51,463 nucleotides of DNA from Hyphomonadaceae bacterium (GCA_019747815.1 JAIEQJ010000093.1:1-51463); one strand, 5' to 3'. Shown: positions 37,415 to 47,073, counted from the stretch's first letter. A program made the numbers and translations. The notes: generated by a model from the sequence alone, not told the origin.

Positions 37415-37987
37415 TGAAAGAAATCGTCACCGTTTCCAGACCCGTGATTGATCGCTCGGATGTCGTGCTGGTGCAGGAGAAGGGCGGGCAATTCGACGGT
37501 AGGCGGACAATCAACTACGCGAGCCAGGCCTGCCGCTTCAAGTTGATCACAAATATCCTGACTGCAGTCAACGGAGCGATTGTTAACGGTACCCCCACTC
37601 CGGCAAAGGGCAGCAACTCCGCCGGTGACACAGCGAGATGGACCGAGACCGCCCAGGTCGATGGCGCCCCGGTGGACGCCAGAGGCAGCTTCCGCGGCAA
37701 CAGAGGTTCCGGCGCCTACCAGAGGCGTGATGGCAAGTGCGGAGGCAGATTCACTGCGAGGCGAGGATGACATGTGTTTTGGGGTCGGCCGCGCGCCGCT
37801 CAGGCGCCGGCTGATCAAAGCTTGGCGCGTGGATAAGGCGAACCGACCGTACTCATCAGGGGATTGAGGCACAGCTCGGCGATGTGGTTTCGGAGCTGGG
37901 ATTTGCGTTGGCAACGGCGTGAAAACAAAGAGATGGCGCCCTGCGCCCGTTGCGCCCCGTGTTCGTCGCTTGGAGCGGCCAGCGCTC
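37415..37987. other. Stretch without a recognised gene
   Basis: No family is recognisable on either strand. The only candidate is a plus-strand frame from ATG 37414 (GGAG 8 nt upstream) to 37770, about 118 residues, starting MKEIVTVSRPVIDRSDVVLV. Its second half becomes low-complexity, Arg/Gly-rich. It may be part of the decayed material between the IS630 and TPR remnants and the LysR gene. Confidence 0.3.
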
Positions 37988-38896
37988 CTATCCATCGTTC
38001 GAGGACGCCAGGGACATCAGCCAGTTGCTCAAATGCAGTTCCGGCTCGGAGAGCTCGATGTCGGCCCGAGAGCAGAGGTAGTAGTGACGACCATCGTCAA
38101 GCTCGGGCTCAAACAGTTGCACGAGTGCGCCCGATTCAATCTCCGCCTCGATCAGCGCGCGACGCAACAGCGCGATGCCCAGACCAGCAAGGGTGGCAGC
38201 AGTCGTCAAAAGACCGTCCTCGAAGATGACGTCGCCCGGGCGTGTGACCGAAGTTTGAATGCCGCACGCCTCGAACCACAGCCTCCAGCTTGATCGGTCC
38301 TGGTCGTGAATTAACGGCTCCTCAAGAATGCTGGCGACGCTGTCGAAAGGTCCACGACTACGCAGGAAGGCGGCGCTACATACGGGAACGGAATTTCCCG
38401 AAGCGATCTTCTTTGCCTCATAGCCCTGGAAAGTGCCTCCTCCAAAGCGGACCGACAGGTCGGCGGGATCACTAGAGTAATTTTGATGATTTGCATAACT
38501 TACATTGAGGTGAATCCCGGGATTCATCCTGATGAAATCGGGCAATCGTGGAATAAGCCACCCCATTGCAAAAAGTGGTATTGCGCTGATTTTGATCTCG
38601 ACGGGGGCCGTCCGCTCCCTCATTTCAGCCGTGGCGTCTCGCAAAACGGCGAAAGCCGATCGCACAGATCGATAGTACCTCTTGCCATCTTCGGTTAGCT
38701 GAATGCCGCGGCCGCTTCTGCGGAGCAGCACCAGCTGGAGAAAGTTTTCAAGCAGCGAGAGCTGATGACTTATCGCGGATGGAGAGACCGCGAGCTCCTC
38801 AGCAGCTGCAGCCATCGTTCCCAGTCGCGCTGTTGCCTCGAAGGCGCGGACAGCCCGAAGCGGTGGGTCAGGGCTCGAATGATCTAAAAAATTCAT
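37988..38896 (-). CDS. LysR-family transcriptional regulator (GcvA-like)
   Basis: This 302-residue regulator has an N-terminal winged helix-turn-helix (residues about 12-70: LRAVRAFEATARLGTMAAAA and SAISHQLSLLENFL). An effector-binding domain follows, with SVRFGGGTFQGYEAKKIASG and TLAGLGIALLRRALI. It resembles the GcvA branch. It is divergent from the ATC-hydrolase gene with 266 nt between the starts, the standard layout for a LysR regulator of its neighbouring operon, so it probably controls the import/catabolic cluster. The inducer is unknown. Confidence 0.9.
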   Translation of the reverse strand: MNFLDHSSPDPPLRAVRAFEATARLGTMAAAAEELAVSPSAISHQLSLLENFLQLVLLRRSGRGIQLTEDGKRYYRSVRSAFAVLRDATAEMRERTAPVEIKISAIPLFAMGWLIPRLPDFIRMNPGIHLNVSYANHQNYSSDPADLSVRFGGGTFQGYEAKKIASGNSVPVCSAAFLRSRGPFDSVASILEEPLIHDQDRSSWRLWFEACGIQTSVTRPGDVIFEDGLLTTAATLAGLGIALLRRALIEAEIESGALVQLFEPELDDGRHYYLCSRADIELSEPELHLSNWLMSLASSNDG

Positions 38897-38898
38897 CT

Positions 38899-39087
38899 CA
38901 TGAGCCTAATCACACTTGGACCGCCTTGCCAAGGCGGGGCTGTGCATTCTTCCAGTGCTTGCGCGAAAAAGTGCAGAAAATCAGCACGAAAAGATGAGAT
39001 GCGGGTCAATTACCATCTTGTGCGGTTGTCGGCTTGCTGTTAGCTTCGAGAGCAATAAGTCTAAAAAACTCATGAATAAGGCTCATG
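38899..39087. promoter_or_regulatory. Divergent control region with inverted CATGAGCCT boxes
   Basis: CATGAGCCTAAT at 38899-38910 is matched, on the opposite strand, by ATAAGGCTCATG at 39076-39087, an 11 of 12 match. The second site is also locally palindromic (CATGA..TCATG). The pair brackets the interval between the LysR gene and the enzyme gene and is a reasonable candidate for LysR binding. Confidence 0.4.
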
Positions 39088-39162
39088 GAGCACGCCGGGC
39101 TAGCCTGATTGGTCGGGCCGGTTTGTGGGGACCGCTGTGCGCATGGCAAGGAGCAAAACGGC

Positions 39163-39672
39163 GTGAGTGATGAAATAGGCGTTCTGGCTCGAAGGCGGAT
39201 CCAGGCGGAGGTGATCAAGCCGATATACGAGGTCATGAAACGCGAAATCGGAGACGAGCGCGCTCAGGCGATCATCGGTGAGGCGGTGTCTTCCGACGCT
39301 ATTCGCGAGGGGAAGCTCTACGCCTCGCGCGAGCCGGAGGGGGCGGATATCGAAAGCTTTGTCCGGCTCCAGCACCTTTGGGAGAAGGATGGGGCGCTCG
39401 AGGTGGAAGTCCTCGCAGCCGACGAGCGGCGTTTTGATTACAACGTCAAGCGCTGCCGGTATGCCGAAATGTATCGTGAAATGGGCATCGGGGAGATCGG
39501 CCACCTGTTGTCGTGCAATCGTGATGCCGATTTTATCGTGGGCTATGACGACCGTGTGGAGCTGAAACGTAGCTCGACCATCATGCGAGGCGGCTCATGC
39601 TGCGACTTTCGCTATCGGCTGAAAGATGAGGGCGTGAGTACGGTGCAGGAGGGGGCGGATGGGGGCGATTAA
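39163..39672 (+). CDS. ATC-hydrolase-family protein (L-2-amino-thiazoline-4-carboxylic acid hydrolase-like)
   Basis: This 169-residue protein, from GTG 39163 with AAGGAGC upstream, belongs to the L-2-amino-thiazoline-4-carboxylate hydrolase family. The family pattern includes a helical N-terminus (RRRIQAEVIKPIYEVMKREI), VKRCRYAEMYREMGIGEIGH and LLSCNRDADFIVGYDDRVEL, and the cysteine-containing GGSCCDFRYRLK near the end. In Pseudomonas the founding enzyme opens the thiazoline ring to a carbamoyl-cysteine. Many homologues act on unknown substrates. It is the first gene of the plus-strand cluster. Confidence 0.75.
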   Translation: MSDEIGVLARRRIQAEVIKPIYEVMKREIGDERAQAIIGEAVSSDAIREGKLYASREPEGADIESFVRLQHLWEKDGALEVEVLAADERRFDYNVKRCRYAEMYREMGIGEIGHLLSCNRDADFIVGYDDRVELKRSSTIMRGGSCCDFRYRLKDEGVSTVQEGADGGD

Positions 39673-39891
39673 AGCATTTTCCGTTTTTCTTCGAGTTGCG
39701 GAGATGCCTTGGCTCTTTGTTTTCGCGCAATTGCGAACACAAAACCGTGTTCCGCACTGTCCCCCCGAGATCGCTTGAACAAACCTGAACAAATGAACAG
39801 GGCATCCCAGTGATGGGGAGGAATGCCTGGCTTTTGCCAGAGGTGCCGTCCAGCGGACTCCCGCTGCCGGCCTTTTAAGGGAGGCTGTCTC

Positions 39892-41487
39892 ATGAAGTTG
39901 CGTGTGGTTCTCTGGAGTCTTGCGGCTGTATTTGCTGCCGTCGTGATGGCTGCGGGCGCGAACGCGCAGGATGCGTCCCCAGTTCGGGGTGGTGCCATCG
40001 TCGCGAGTTGGGGTGGTCAGGAGCCTTCGGCTCTGTTCGTGCCTGCGGGAGGACCTGCAAGTTCTGCGATGACGGCCACCAAGGTGCTCGAGCGCCTGGT
40101 GAAGATGGAGAGTGACCTGAGTTTCTCTTCGGTCTTGGCGCTGTCCGTAAAGCCCTCCGGCGATTTCAAGCAGTATACGATTGAGGTGCGGCCAGGTGTG
40201 AAGTGGCACGACGGGAGGGATTTCACAGCCGAAGATGTCGCGTTCAGTGCAATGGACTACTGGAAGCCGATTGCCGTTGGCGTGGCGTTCAGGGGCCTCA
40301 AATCGGCAGAGGTTGTGGGCCCCCATACCGTGATCATGACTTTCGACACGCCGATGCCAGAGTTTGCCTTCAAGTCCCATCTCGCTGATTGGGCACTCGT
40401 GATCCCCAAGCACATTTACGGGAAGGGGGACATAGCGACCAATCCCGCGAACAACAAGCTGGTCGGAACTGGACCCTTCAAGCTGAAGACGTGGGTGCGT
40501 GGCAGCCATGTCGAATATGAGCGAAACACGGAATACTGGAACAAGAAGCTTCCCTACCTGGACAGATTGATCATCCGCTACTGGCGTGATCCCGCATCGC
40601 GGTCTGCGGCGCTTGAGGCTGGGGAGCTTGACATCGCTACCTTCAATCCCGTTCCGGCTACTGACATTCCCCGACTGACCTCAACCGGGAATATTGTGGC
40701 CACGAAGGACGGGTACAAGAACTCGGCTTGGATTCTGTCAATGGAATTCAATTCCCGTCGCGACATTATGGCGAAACCAGAAGTTCGGCGAGCTCTTTTG
40801 CATGCCATTGACCGTCGATTCATTGCCAGTACAATTTATTATAATCTGGCCAAACCCGGGGTCGCTCCGACAGTAAGCTCGAATTCCATTTTTTTCACTG
40901 ACGCTGTTCAGGCATTTGACTATGATAAAGCAAAAGCTGCGTCGATGTTGGATGCGGCGGGATATCCGGTGAAGAGCGGAGTGCGCTTCGGGGTCAATCT
41001 CGTGGTGCCGGCATGGTTCGCAGATAACGTCAAAGTCGGCCAATACCTCAAACAGGCACTGGAAGACGTGAACCTCGGGGTGAATCTCGTTGTCGCGGAT
41101 CGCCCGACGGCTCTAAAGAGGATTTATTCAGATTACGATTTTGATATCGCGCTGTCCAATATTCCCCAAACCATCGAACCGATTCCGGTTGTCACACGCT
41201 CCTACACGACCGATAGCATCTTGAAGGGTGTGCCGTTTCGCAATGCGAATGGTTACAGCAATCCCGTCGTCGACAAACTGGTTGAATCGATGGCGGTTGA
41301 GACCAATCCCGAGAAACGAAAGGCGATCGCTGTCGAGTTCTCGCAAATAGTCACTAAAGATGCTCCGTACTTGGTATTGATGGAGATCGAGTCCGTCACT
41401 CTCGCCCGATCTGGTGTGAAGAACCATTCAAACTCAGCAAATTTCATGAATGAATCCTGGGGGGACCTCTGGATAAAGCGCAACTGA
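39892..41487 (+). CDS. ABC transporter substrate-binding protein, peptide/opine/nickel family (SBP_bac_5)
   Basis: This 531-residue protein starts at ATG 39892 (AAGGGAGG upstream). It has a Sec signal (MKLRVVLWSLAAVFAAVV to GANAQD), so it is periplasmic. The family core has VRPGVKWHDGRDFTAEDVAF and LVGTGPFKLKTWVRGSHVEY, and the C-terminal lobe is of normal length. It delivers its ligand to the permease pair downstream. The ligand cannot be read from the sequence; the family carries dipeptides and other amine- or amide-bearing compounds. A hairpin-rich leader of about 220 nt precedes it. Confidence 0.93.
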   Translation: MKLRVVLWSLAAVFAAVVMAAGANAQDASPVRGGAIVASWGGQEPSALFVPAGGPASSAMTATKVLERLVKMESDLSFSSVLALSVKPSGDFKQYTIEVRPGVKWHDGRDFTAEDVAFSAMDYWKPIAVGVAFRGLKSAEVVGPHTVIMTFDTPMPEFAFKSHLADWALVIPKHIYGKGDIATNPANNKLVGTGPFKLKTWVRGSHVEYERNTEYWNKKLPYLDRLIIRYWRDPASRSAALEAGELDIATFNPVPATDIPRLTSTGNIVATKDGYKNSAWILSMEFNSRRDIMAKPEVRRALLHAIDRRFIASTIYYNLAKPGVAPTVSSNSIFFTDAVQAFDYDKAKAASMLDAAGYPVKSGVRFGVNLVVPAWFADNVKVGQYLKQALEDVNLGVNLVVADRPTALKRIYSDYDFDIALSNIPQTIEPIPVVTRSYTTDSILKGVPFRNANGYSNPVVDKLVESMAVETNPEKRKAIAVEFSQIVTKDAPYLVLMEIESVTLARSGVKNHSNSANFMNESWGDLWIKRN

Positions 41488-41488
41488 C

Positions 41489-41654
41489 CTAGTGTGATGA
41501 TCGAGAAATTCGCCCTTCCTCGCAGCACGCCTACTGAGCGAATTTCTCGATCTGAATCACACTAGAACCATGAACTTGCTTAGTGTCCTTTCGATCGCGA
41601 AGTTCGTTCAGCGCCTGCTGCAAGATCCGGCGAACTTCGCGATCGGGACACTAG
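41489..41654. repeat. Composite palindromic repeat, copy 3 (complete A plus B)
   Basis: The A half (41489-41565) starts CTAGTGTGATGATCGAG and ends TCGATCTGAATCACACTAG, and its two ends pair with each other. The B half (41581-41654) has TAGTGTCC and CGATCGCGAAGTTCG pairing with CGAACTTCGCGATCG and GGACACTAG. A 15-nt linker (AACCATGAACTTGCT) separates them. The unit begins two bases after the stop codon of the substrate-binding-protein gene. Confidence 0.88.
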
Positions 41655-41754
41655 GGCAATTCCGGCAAACTGCGGACGCACGGTGTCGCGTCCGCAGTTG
41701 TCCAAATACAAGGAAATGGAGCATCTCCGGGGCCCGGAGCTAGGGAGTCAAACA

Positions 41755-42723
41755 GTGAAGCGAATTCTCTTGCGACGGCTCTTACAGCTAGGTCCGCTAC
41801 TGGTTGCGGTCATAGTGCTCAATTTCCTGCTGATTCAGGCGGCCCCCGGCACGTTCCTCGACATCATGACCGCGGAGCAACAAGTCACGGATCAGGAAAC
41901 GGTGGAGCGGCTGCGCGCCACCTACGGAATGGATCAACCTGCCTACATCCAGTTGATGAAATACATCTGGGCGGTCGTGCAGCTCGATCTTGGCTATTCC
42001 TACCGTCACAATGCTCCCGTGTTTGACGTGATCATGGCGCATCTGCCCGCCACGCTTCTGCTCATGCTCGCGGCGATTTCCGTGTCGGTCGTGATTGGCG
42101 TGCTTGCCGGGGTCATCGCTGCACTCAAGGTGAACACGTTCTGGGACGGCGCAGTCTCTTTCCTCGCCGTCTTCTTCTACTCGGCGCCCAGCTTTTGGCT
42201 TGGCATCATGTTGACTGTTCTGTTCTCGGTGAAGTTGGGCTGGCTTCCCGTCGGGGGCATGCAATCGGTTCTCCTCGAAGGAGGAGGCTTTGTCCGGGCA
42301 CTGGACATTCTCAAGCACCTCGTGCTGCCGGCCTTGGCCTTAGGACTCTTTTATGCCGCGACCTACGCTCGGGTCACGCGCGCCTCCATGCTGGAGGTAT
42401 CCAGGCTGGAGTTCGTCCGCACTGCGCGCGCTAAAGGACTCGGTCAGCGGCGGATCATCTTTGCGCATATCTTGCGGAATGCGCTTTTGCCTGTAGTAAC
42501 GTTGCTTGGATTGCAGCTCGGCACGGTGCTTGGCGGCAGCGTTGTTATCGAAGCGGTCTATTCCTGGCCAGGCATTGGAAGCCTTCTATTCGACAGCGTG
42601 ATGAGTCGAAACTTTCCCGTAGTTATTGGCGTCATGGTTCTGAGCGCGTTCCTCGTTGCGATAATAAATATCTCGGTCGACTTGATATATGTCAAACTCG
42701 ACCCAAGAATCAGGTTTAATTAA
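41755..42723 (+). CDS. ABC transporter permease, DppB/OppB type
   Basis: This 322-residue inner-membrane protein starts at GTG 41755 (AGGGAG upstream). It opens with a membrane helix (LLQLGPLLVAVIVLNFLLIQ), carries four or five more, and has the BPD_transp_1 EAA loop (VRTARAKGLGQRRIIFAHIL). It pairs with the following permease to form the channel. The next gene starts directly after its stop codon. Confidence 0.93.
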   Translation: MKRILLRRLLQLGPLLVAVIVLNFLLIQAAPGTFLDIMTAEQQVTDQETVERLRATYGMDQPAYIQLMKYIWAVVQLDLGYSYRHNAPVFDVIMAHLPATLLLMLAAISVSVVIGVLAGVIAALKVNTFWDGAVSFLAVFFYSAPSFWLGIMLTVLFSVKLGWLPVGGMQSVLLEGGGFVRALDILKHLVLPALALGLFYAATYARVTRASMLEVSRLEFVRTARAKGLGQRRIIFAHILRNALLPVVTLLGLQLGTVLGGSVVIEAVYSWPGIGSLLFDSVMSRNFPVVIGVMVLSAFLVAIINISVDLIYVKLDPRIRFN

Positions 42724-42724
42724 A

Positions 42725-43576
42725 ATGCAGAAACCTATTTATTCATCGGCATTCATGCGGCGACTCTTGCGTAACCATGGAGCGTGTTGCGGCTTGATTG
42801 TACTCATTTGTGTTTCTGGTGCCGCGTTATTCGCTCCGCTTGTGTACCCGGGTGACCCGCTGCGTATCGTTGCGATGGCGGAAGTCTGGCCCGGGTATGA
42901 TGCCCGCTACCCCTTGGGCACGGATGCCTTGGGGCGGGATATCGCGGCGATGATCATGCACGGGGCCCGCGCCTCGCTCGGCATCGGCGTCTTTGCAGCA
43001 CTTACCGCGACGTTGATCGGGGTCACCACGGGGGCCGTCGCCGCCTATTTCGGCGGCTGGGTCGATGAAGTGGTGATGCGAGGGGTGGAGCTTTTCCAGA
43101 CGATACCGGCACTTATCTTCCTATTGACCATCGTTTCCATCCTTGGTCCGACACTGTTGAACATAACCCTGGCGATCGGATTTGTGTCCTGGAACGGATT
43201 GGCCAGGCTGACCCGAGCGGAGTTTCTTTCCCTCCGAGAGCGAGACTTCGTCGCCGCGTGCCATACCATCGGCATGGGCAATCTAAGGATCATCGTGAAC
43301 GAGATCCTGCCGAACGCCTTACCTCCCGTCATTGTTCTGTCGTCGCTGACCATCGCCGGCGCGATCTTGTACGAGTCGGCCCTGTCCTTTTTGGGTTTGG
43401 GGGATCCCAACGTTGCCAGCTGGGGACGTCTCATCGGCGAGGGCAGAGCCGTGATCCGCACGTCCTGGTTCGTGTCGGCAATTCCCGGTATCGCAGTCAT
43501 GATGACCGTACTGTCGCTCAATCTGGTCGGCGATGGGCTGAACGACGCCTTGAATCCGAAATTGCGGGACCGCTAA
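42725..43576 (+). CDS. ABC transporter permease, DppC/OppC type
   Basis: This 283-residue permease from ATG 42725 begins with the N-terminal OppC-type helix (LIVLICVSGAALFAPLV), followed by YPLGTDALGRDIAAMIMHGA. The EAA loop is RDFVAACHTIGMGNLRIIVN. It follows the first permease with one base between stop and start. An earlier ATG at 42689 would overlap that gene and has no ribosome-binding site. Confidence 0.92.
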   Translation: MQKPIYSSAFMRRLLRNHGACCGLIVLICVSGAALFAPLVYPGDPLRIVAMAEVWPGYDARYPLGTDALGRDIAAMIMHGARASLGIGVFAALTATLIGVTTGAVAAYFGGWVDEVVMRGVELFQTIPALIFLLTIVSILGPTLLNITLAIGFVSWNGLARLTRAEFLSLRERDFVAACHTIGMGNLRIIVNEILPNALPPVIVLSSLTIAGAILYESALSFLGLGDPNVASWGRLIGEGRAVIRTSWFVSAIPGIAVMMTVLSLNLVGDGLNDALNPKLRDR

Positions 43577-43578
43577 CC

Positions 43579-44562
43579 GTGACCGAGTTGCTCGTCCTGG
43601 ACGACCTGAAGGTCGCGTTGCACGTAGGTAAGAGCGTGCTTCCCGCGCTCGATGGCGTCTCGTTGACGGTCAAGAAGGGAAAGACGCTGGCAATCGTGGG
43701 CGAGTCGGGATGTGGCAAGTCCATGACGGCATTGACGATCATGCGTCTCTTGCCGACCCCTCCCGCCAGAATCGCGAGCGGTCGAATATTGTTTGAGGGA
43801 GAGGACCTGGCACAGCTTCCGGAAGGTCGGTTGATGTCGTTGCGTGGCCGGGAGATATCGATGATCTTCCAGGACCCGATGACATCGCTCAATCCAGTCA
43901 TAGCCGTTGGCGATCAGATCATTGAAGTTCTCCGAACGCACACGGTGATGAAGGGGAAAGCCGTCGAGCGGAGGGCGGTGGAGCTTCTTGAGCTCGTCGG
44001 AATCCCGAATGCTGCCGCCCGCATGCATGAGTTCCCCCATCGTCTGTCGGGAGGCATGAACCAGAGGGTAATGATCGCCATGGCGATCGCGTGCAATCCG
44101 AAACTCCTGATCGCAGACGAACCGACCACCGCGCTGGATGTTACGATCCAAGCCCAGATCCTCGAATTGCTGCGCGACATCCAGCAGGCACGCGGCATGG
44201 GGCTGCTGTTGATCACGCACGACCTAGGCGTCGTCGCCGAAATGGCCGACGAGGTCGTGGTCATGTACGCGGGCAAGATTGTGGAACGAGCGACAGTTGA
44301 TGCGTTGTTCGAGGTGCCGCTTCATCCCTATACGCGCGGCCTTTTGGGCGCAACGCCGTCGGCGGAATCGGGAAGGTGCGAGAGGCTGGCGGATATTCCG
44401 GGAATGGTCCCACCCCTCTTTGCACTTCCTCAGGGCTGCGCGTTCGCAGCCCGCTGCTCGCGCGCCATCGATAGATGTCGTGTCGATATCCCGCCCCTCG
44501 TTAACGCGTCGCCGGTTCATTCCGTCGCGTGCTTTGTAGCAGAGCCATCGGTCACGAACTGA
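43579..44562 (+). CDS. ABC transporter ATP-binding protein, DppD/OppD type
   Basis: This 327-residue ATPase starts at GTG 43579, two bases after the permease stop. It has Walker A (GESGCGKSM), the signature HRLSGGMNQRVMIAMA, Walker B (LLIADEPTTALD) and the C-terminal oligopeptide-transporter extension with CAFAARCSRAIDRC, a cysteine-rich region typical of Dpp/Opp ATPases. A frame extending upstream into the permease gene is an out-of-frame reading. Confidence 0.93.
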   Translation: MTELLVLDDLKVALHVGKSVLPALDGVSLTVKKGKTLAIVGESGCGKSMTALTIMRLLPTPPARIASGRILFEGEDLAQLPEGRLMSLRGREISMIFQDPMTSLNPVIAVGDQIIEVLRTHTVMKGKAVERRAVELLELVGIPNAAARMHEFPHRLSGGMNQRVMIAMAIACNPKLLIADEPTTALDVTIQAQILELLRDIQQARGMGLLLITHDLGVVAEMADEVVVMYAGKIVERATVDALFEVPLHPYTRGLLGATPSAESGRCERLADIPGMVPPLFALPQGCAFAARCSRAIDRCRVDIPPLVNASPVHSVACFVAEPSVTN

Positions 44563-44569
44563 CGCGAAG

Positions 44570-45535
44570 ATGAAATTACTTTCTGTCAAAGACCTTCAGG
44601 TGTCGTTCGCGAGCAGGCATGGGGTGGTCCATGCGGTTCGCGACATCTCTTTGGATATCGAGCCCGGCGAGAAGGTTGGGCTGGTGGGCGAGTCCGGCTG
44701 CGGCAAGTCGACACTTGGTCGGGCGTTGATGCGTATTGCACCGATCACGAGGGGAAATGTGGTTCTTGATGGCACGGATATTACGTCCTTGAACGCTTAC
44801 CAGTTGCGTCCGATTCGACCGAAGATGCAGATGGTTTTTCAGGATCCCTACAGCTCCATCAATCCCCGTCACACGGTTGGCAAGACGATAGGCCAGCCAT
44901 TGGAAATGGCCGGCTGGAACTCCGGCCAAATCAAAAAGCGCGTTTTCGAGCTGCTCGAGCAGGTCGGTTTACCGAGCAGTGCCGCCCTGAGGTATCCTCA
45001 CGAGTTTTCGGGGGGACAACGCCAACGCATCGGCATTGCCAGGGCATTGATCCTGAAGCCGAAACTTCTCATCTGCGACGAGCCTGTCTCTGCGCTGGAT
45101 GTGTCGGTCAGGGCCCAGATCATCAATTTGCTTGACGATCTGAAGCAGGAACTGGGCGTGGCTTATCTCTTCATCTCCCACGACCTTTCGGTCGTGCACC
45201 ACTTCGCCGACCGCGTGCTGGTGATGTATCTGGGACGTTTGGTGGAGTCGGGAACGACAGAAACCCTGTGGCGTAACAGTGCTCATCCGTACACCCGGGC
45301 GCTGTTGAGCGCGACGCCAGTCCCAGATCCGCGGCGCCGGCACGAGGCGCGTCGGGAGATATTGACTGGTGAGCTTCCAAACCCGCTGACACCGCCGGCC
45401 GGCTGTGCCTTTGGCTCTCGGTGCAAATATGTGCAGGAGCGATGTCGCAGGGAGCCCCCTGCGCTGAGGTCGCTGCAGCATGGCCATCACGTGGCCTGCC
45501 ACTTCGATCTTTTCAATCAAAACAATGCAGCTTGA
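44570..45535 (+). CDS. ABC transporter ATP-binding protein, DppF/OppF type
   Basis: This 321-residue ATPase has Walker A (GESGCGKST), signature FSGGQRQRIGIARAL, Walker B (LLICDEPVSALD) and the C-terminal CAFGSRCKYVQERCRREPPA. It completes the five-gene importer, which has the usual order SBP, two permeases, two ATPases. The next gene starts two bases after its stop. Confidence 0.94.
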   Translation: MKLLSVKDLQVSFASRHGVVHAVRDISLDIEPGEKVGLVGESGCGKSTLGRALMRIAPITRGNVVLDGTDITSLNAYQLRPIRPKMQMVFQDPYSSINPRHTVGKTIGQPLEMAGWNSGQIKKRVFELLEQVGLPSSAALRYPHEFSGGQRQRIGIARALILKPKLLICDEPVSALDVSVRAQIINLLDDLKQELGVAYLFISHDLSVVHHFADRVLVMYLGRLVESGTTETLWRNSAHPYTRALLSATPVPDPRRRHEARREILTGELPNPLTPPAGCAFGSRCKYVQERCRREPPALRSLQHGHHVACHFDLFNQNNAA

Positions 45536-45537
45536 AA

Positions 45538-47073
45538 ATGGACCGGTCGAACATAGGTGAGAATTTGAGGAAGATTGGCCCAGGAAATCTCGGCGACGTT
45601 CTCTGCCGGCATGCCGATGCAGATGGTTTTGCCATCATAGACCTTCTCAAGCCGGAAGAAGCAAAGAAATTTACCTATAGTGCGCTCCACGGCATTGTCG
45701 ACGGGGTCGCTGATTTTCTCGTGTCGTTCAAGCTGCCGCGGGGCACTCGCATCGCAATCCTCTCTTTGAACCGGGTCGAGCACGTAGCGACTTATCTCGG
45801 TATCATGAAAGCAGGGATGGTTGCGGTCCCTGTCAACATCAAGTTGCCCAAGGCGACCACTGATTACATCATGGCCGACTCCGGCGTCGCGTTTGCATTT
45901 GTCGATGCGGCACATGCAGGGATTGCGACGTCCATCCCGTCGATCAATTTCGACGACGACGGCCCAAGTGGATTTGCTGCCCGGATCATTCCTGCACGCT
46001 TCGATGCCGTGCAGCCGGTGCCGAACGAGACGGCACAGATCCTCTACACGTCAGGGTCTACGGGTGTCCCGAAGGGCGTGCCCCTGACGCATAGCGGCAT
46101 GCTTTGGGCGCTCGACGGCGTCACGCGCCCCGGGGCACAAGCGGAGCGCCAAATTCTGGCGCAGCCGCTCTTCCACATGAACGGCTTGATGGTTGTGAAG
46201 AGTGCGCTGCGCAACGGATCCTCGATTGTGATCATGCCCTCCTTCGAAGCGAGATCATATGCCGAGGCACTGGTGCAATGGGGGGTCACCCGCATCTTTG
46301 CGGTACCCACGATGCTGGCCAGGGTGCTCCGCGAGACTGAGGGGTGGGGGTTGGATTTTTCGCGAGTAAGCGCCATCACGCTGAGTTCTGCGCCGACGAC
46401 GGAGGCGCTCATTCACAAGGTTGCGCAGGCCTTCCCCGCAGCGGCCGTCGATGTGAGCTACGGCTGCACCGAAGCGGGGCCGCTTATATTCGGCAAGCAC
46501 CCCAGTGGTTTGGCGAAACCCATGCTCGCGCTGGGAGCAAGCGTCGATGGCTGCGAGATCAGGTTGGAGGAAGGGACGCCGGATCAGGGCGTCCTCCTGA
46601 TCCGTAATCCGGCGGTCATGCCTGGCTACCTAAACCTGCCCGGCAAGACCGCCGAGGTCCTGCACGACGGATGGTATCGTAGCGGCGACGTTGTGCGATG
46701 TGATCAGCAGGGGTTCTACTATTTCGTGGGCCGTGTCGACGACATGTTTGTGTGTTCAGGGGAGAACATCTATCCCGGCGATGTCGAGAAGATGCTGGAG
46801 AAGCACGACGCTATACATCAAGTTGCGGTAGTTCCGCTTCCGGACGAAGAGCGCGGGCAAATGCCTGCTGCCTTCATCGTCCTTCACAAGGACGAGGAAC
46901 TGACCGTGGAGGACGTAAAGTCTTTTGCGCTGCTTAATGGACCAGCCTACCAGCATCCGCGCCGCGTTGCCTTTGTTGCAGAACTTCCATGGGCGGGCAC
47001 GAACAAGATTGATCGCAAGGCCCTTGCCGGCAAAGCGATCGAGCTCGAGCGCGAGAAGCGCTGGAGCCGATGA
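45538..47073 (+). CDS. AMP-dependent acyl-CoA synthetase/ligase (class I adenylate-forming)
   Basis: This 511-residue enzyme activates a carboxylate as acyl-AMP and usually passes it to CoA. It shows the P-loop ILYTSGSTGVPKGVPLTH, the YGCTEAGPL motif, SGDVVRCDQQGFYYFVGRVD and the hinge DMFVCSGENIYPGDVEKMLE. The catalytic Lys region near the C-terminus is GTNKIDRKAL. The substrate is not readable from the sequence. It directly follows the ATP-binding gene, so it belongs to the same transcript. Confidence 0.9.
   Translation: MDRSNIGENLRKIGPGNLGDVLCRHADADGFAIIDLLKPEEAKKFTYSALHGIVDGVADFLVSFKLPRGTRIAILSLNRVEHVATYLGIMKAGMVAVPVNIKLPKATTDYIMADSGVAFAFVDAAHAGIATSIPSINFDDDGPSGFAARIIPARFDAVQPVPNETAQILYTSGSTGVPKGVPLTHSGMLWALDGVTRPGAQAERQILAQPLFHMNGLMVVKSALRNGSSIVIMPSFEARSYAEALVQWGVTRIFAVPTMLARVLRETEGWGLDFSRVSAITLSSAPTTEALIHKVAQAFPAAAVDVSYGCTEAGPLIFGKHPSGLAKPMLALGASVDGCEIRLEEGTPDQGVLLIRNPAVMPGYLNLPGKTAEVLHDGWYRSGDVVRCDQQGFYYFVGRVDDMFVCSGENIYPGDVEKMLEKHDAIHQVAVVPLPDEERGQMPAAFIVLHKDEELTVEDVKSFALLNGPAYQHPRRVAFVAELPWAGTNKIDRKALAGKAIELEREKRWSR

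Noticed and set aside
39673..39891. Riboswitch in the leader of the substrate-binding-protein gene
   Set aside because: A GGCAT/ATGCC hairpin is present, but no known riboswitch core can be recognised.
43258..43578. Upstream extension of the DppD-type ATPase gene
   Set aside because: It overlaps the permease gene, lacks ABC-type sequence, and the GTG at 43579 fits the tight operon spacing.
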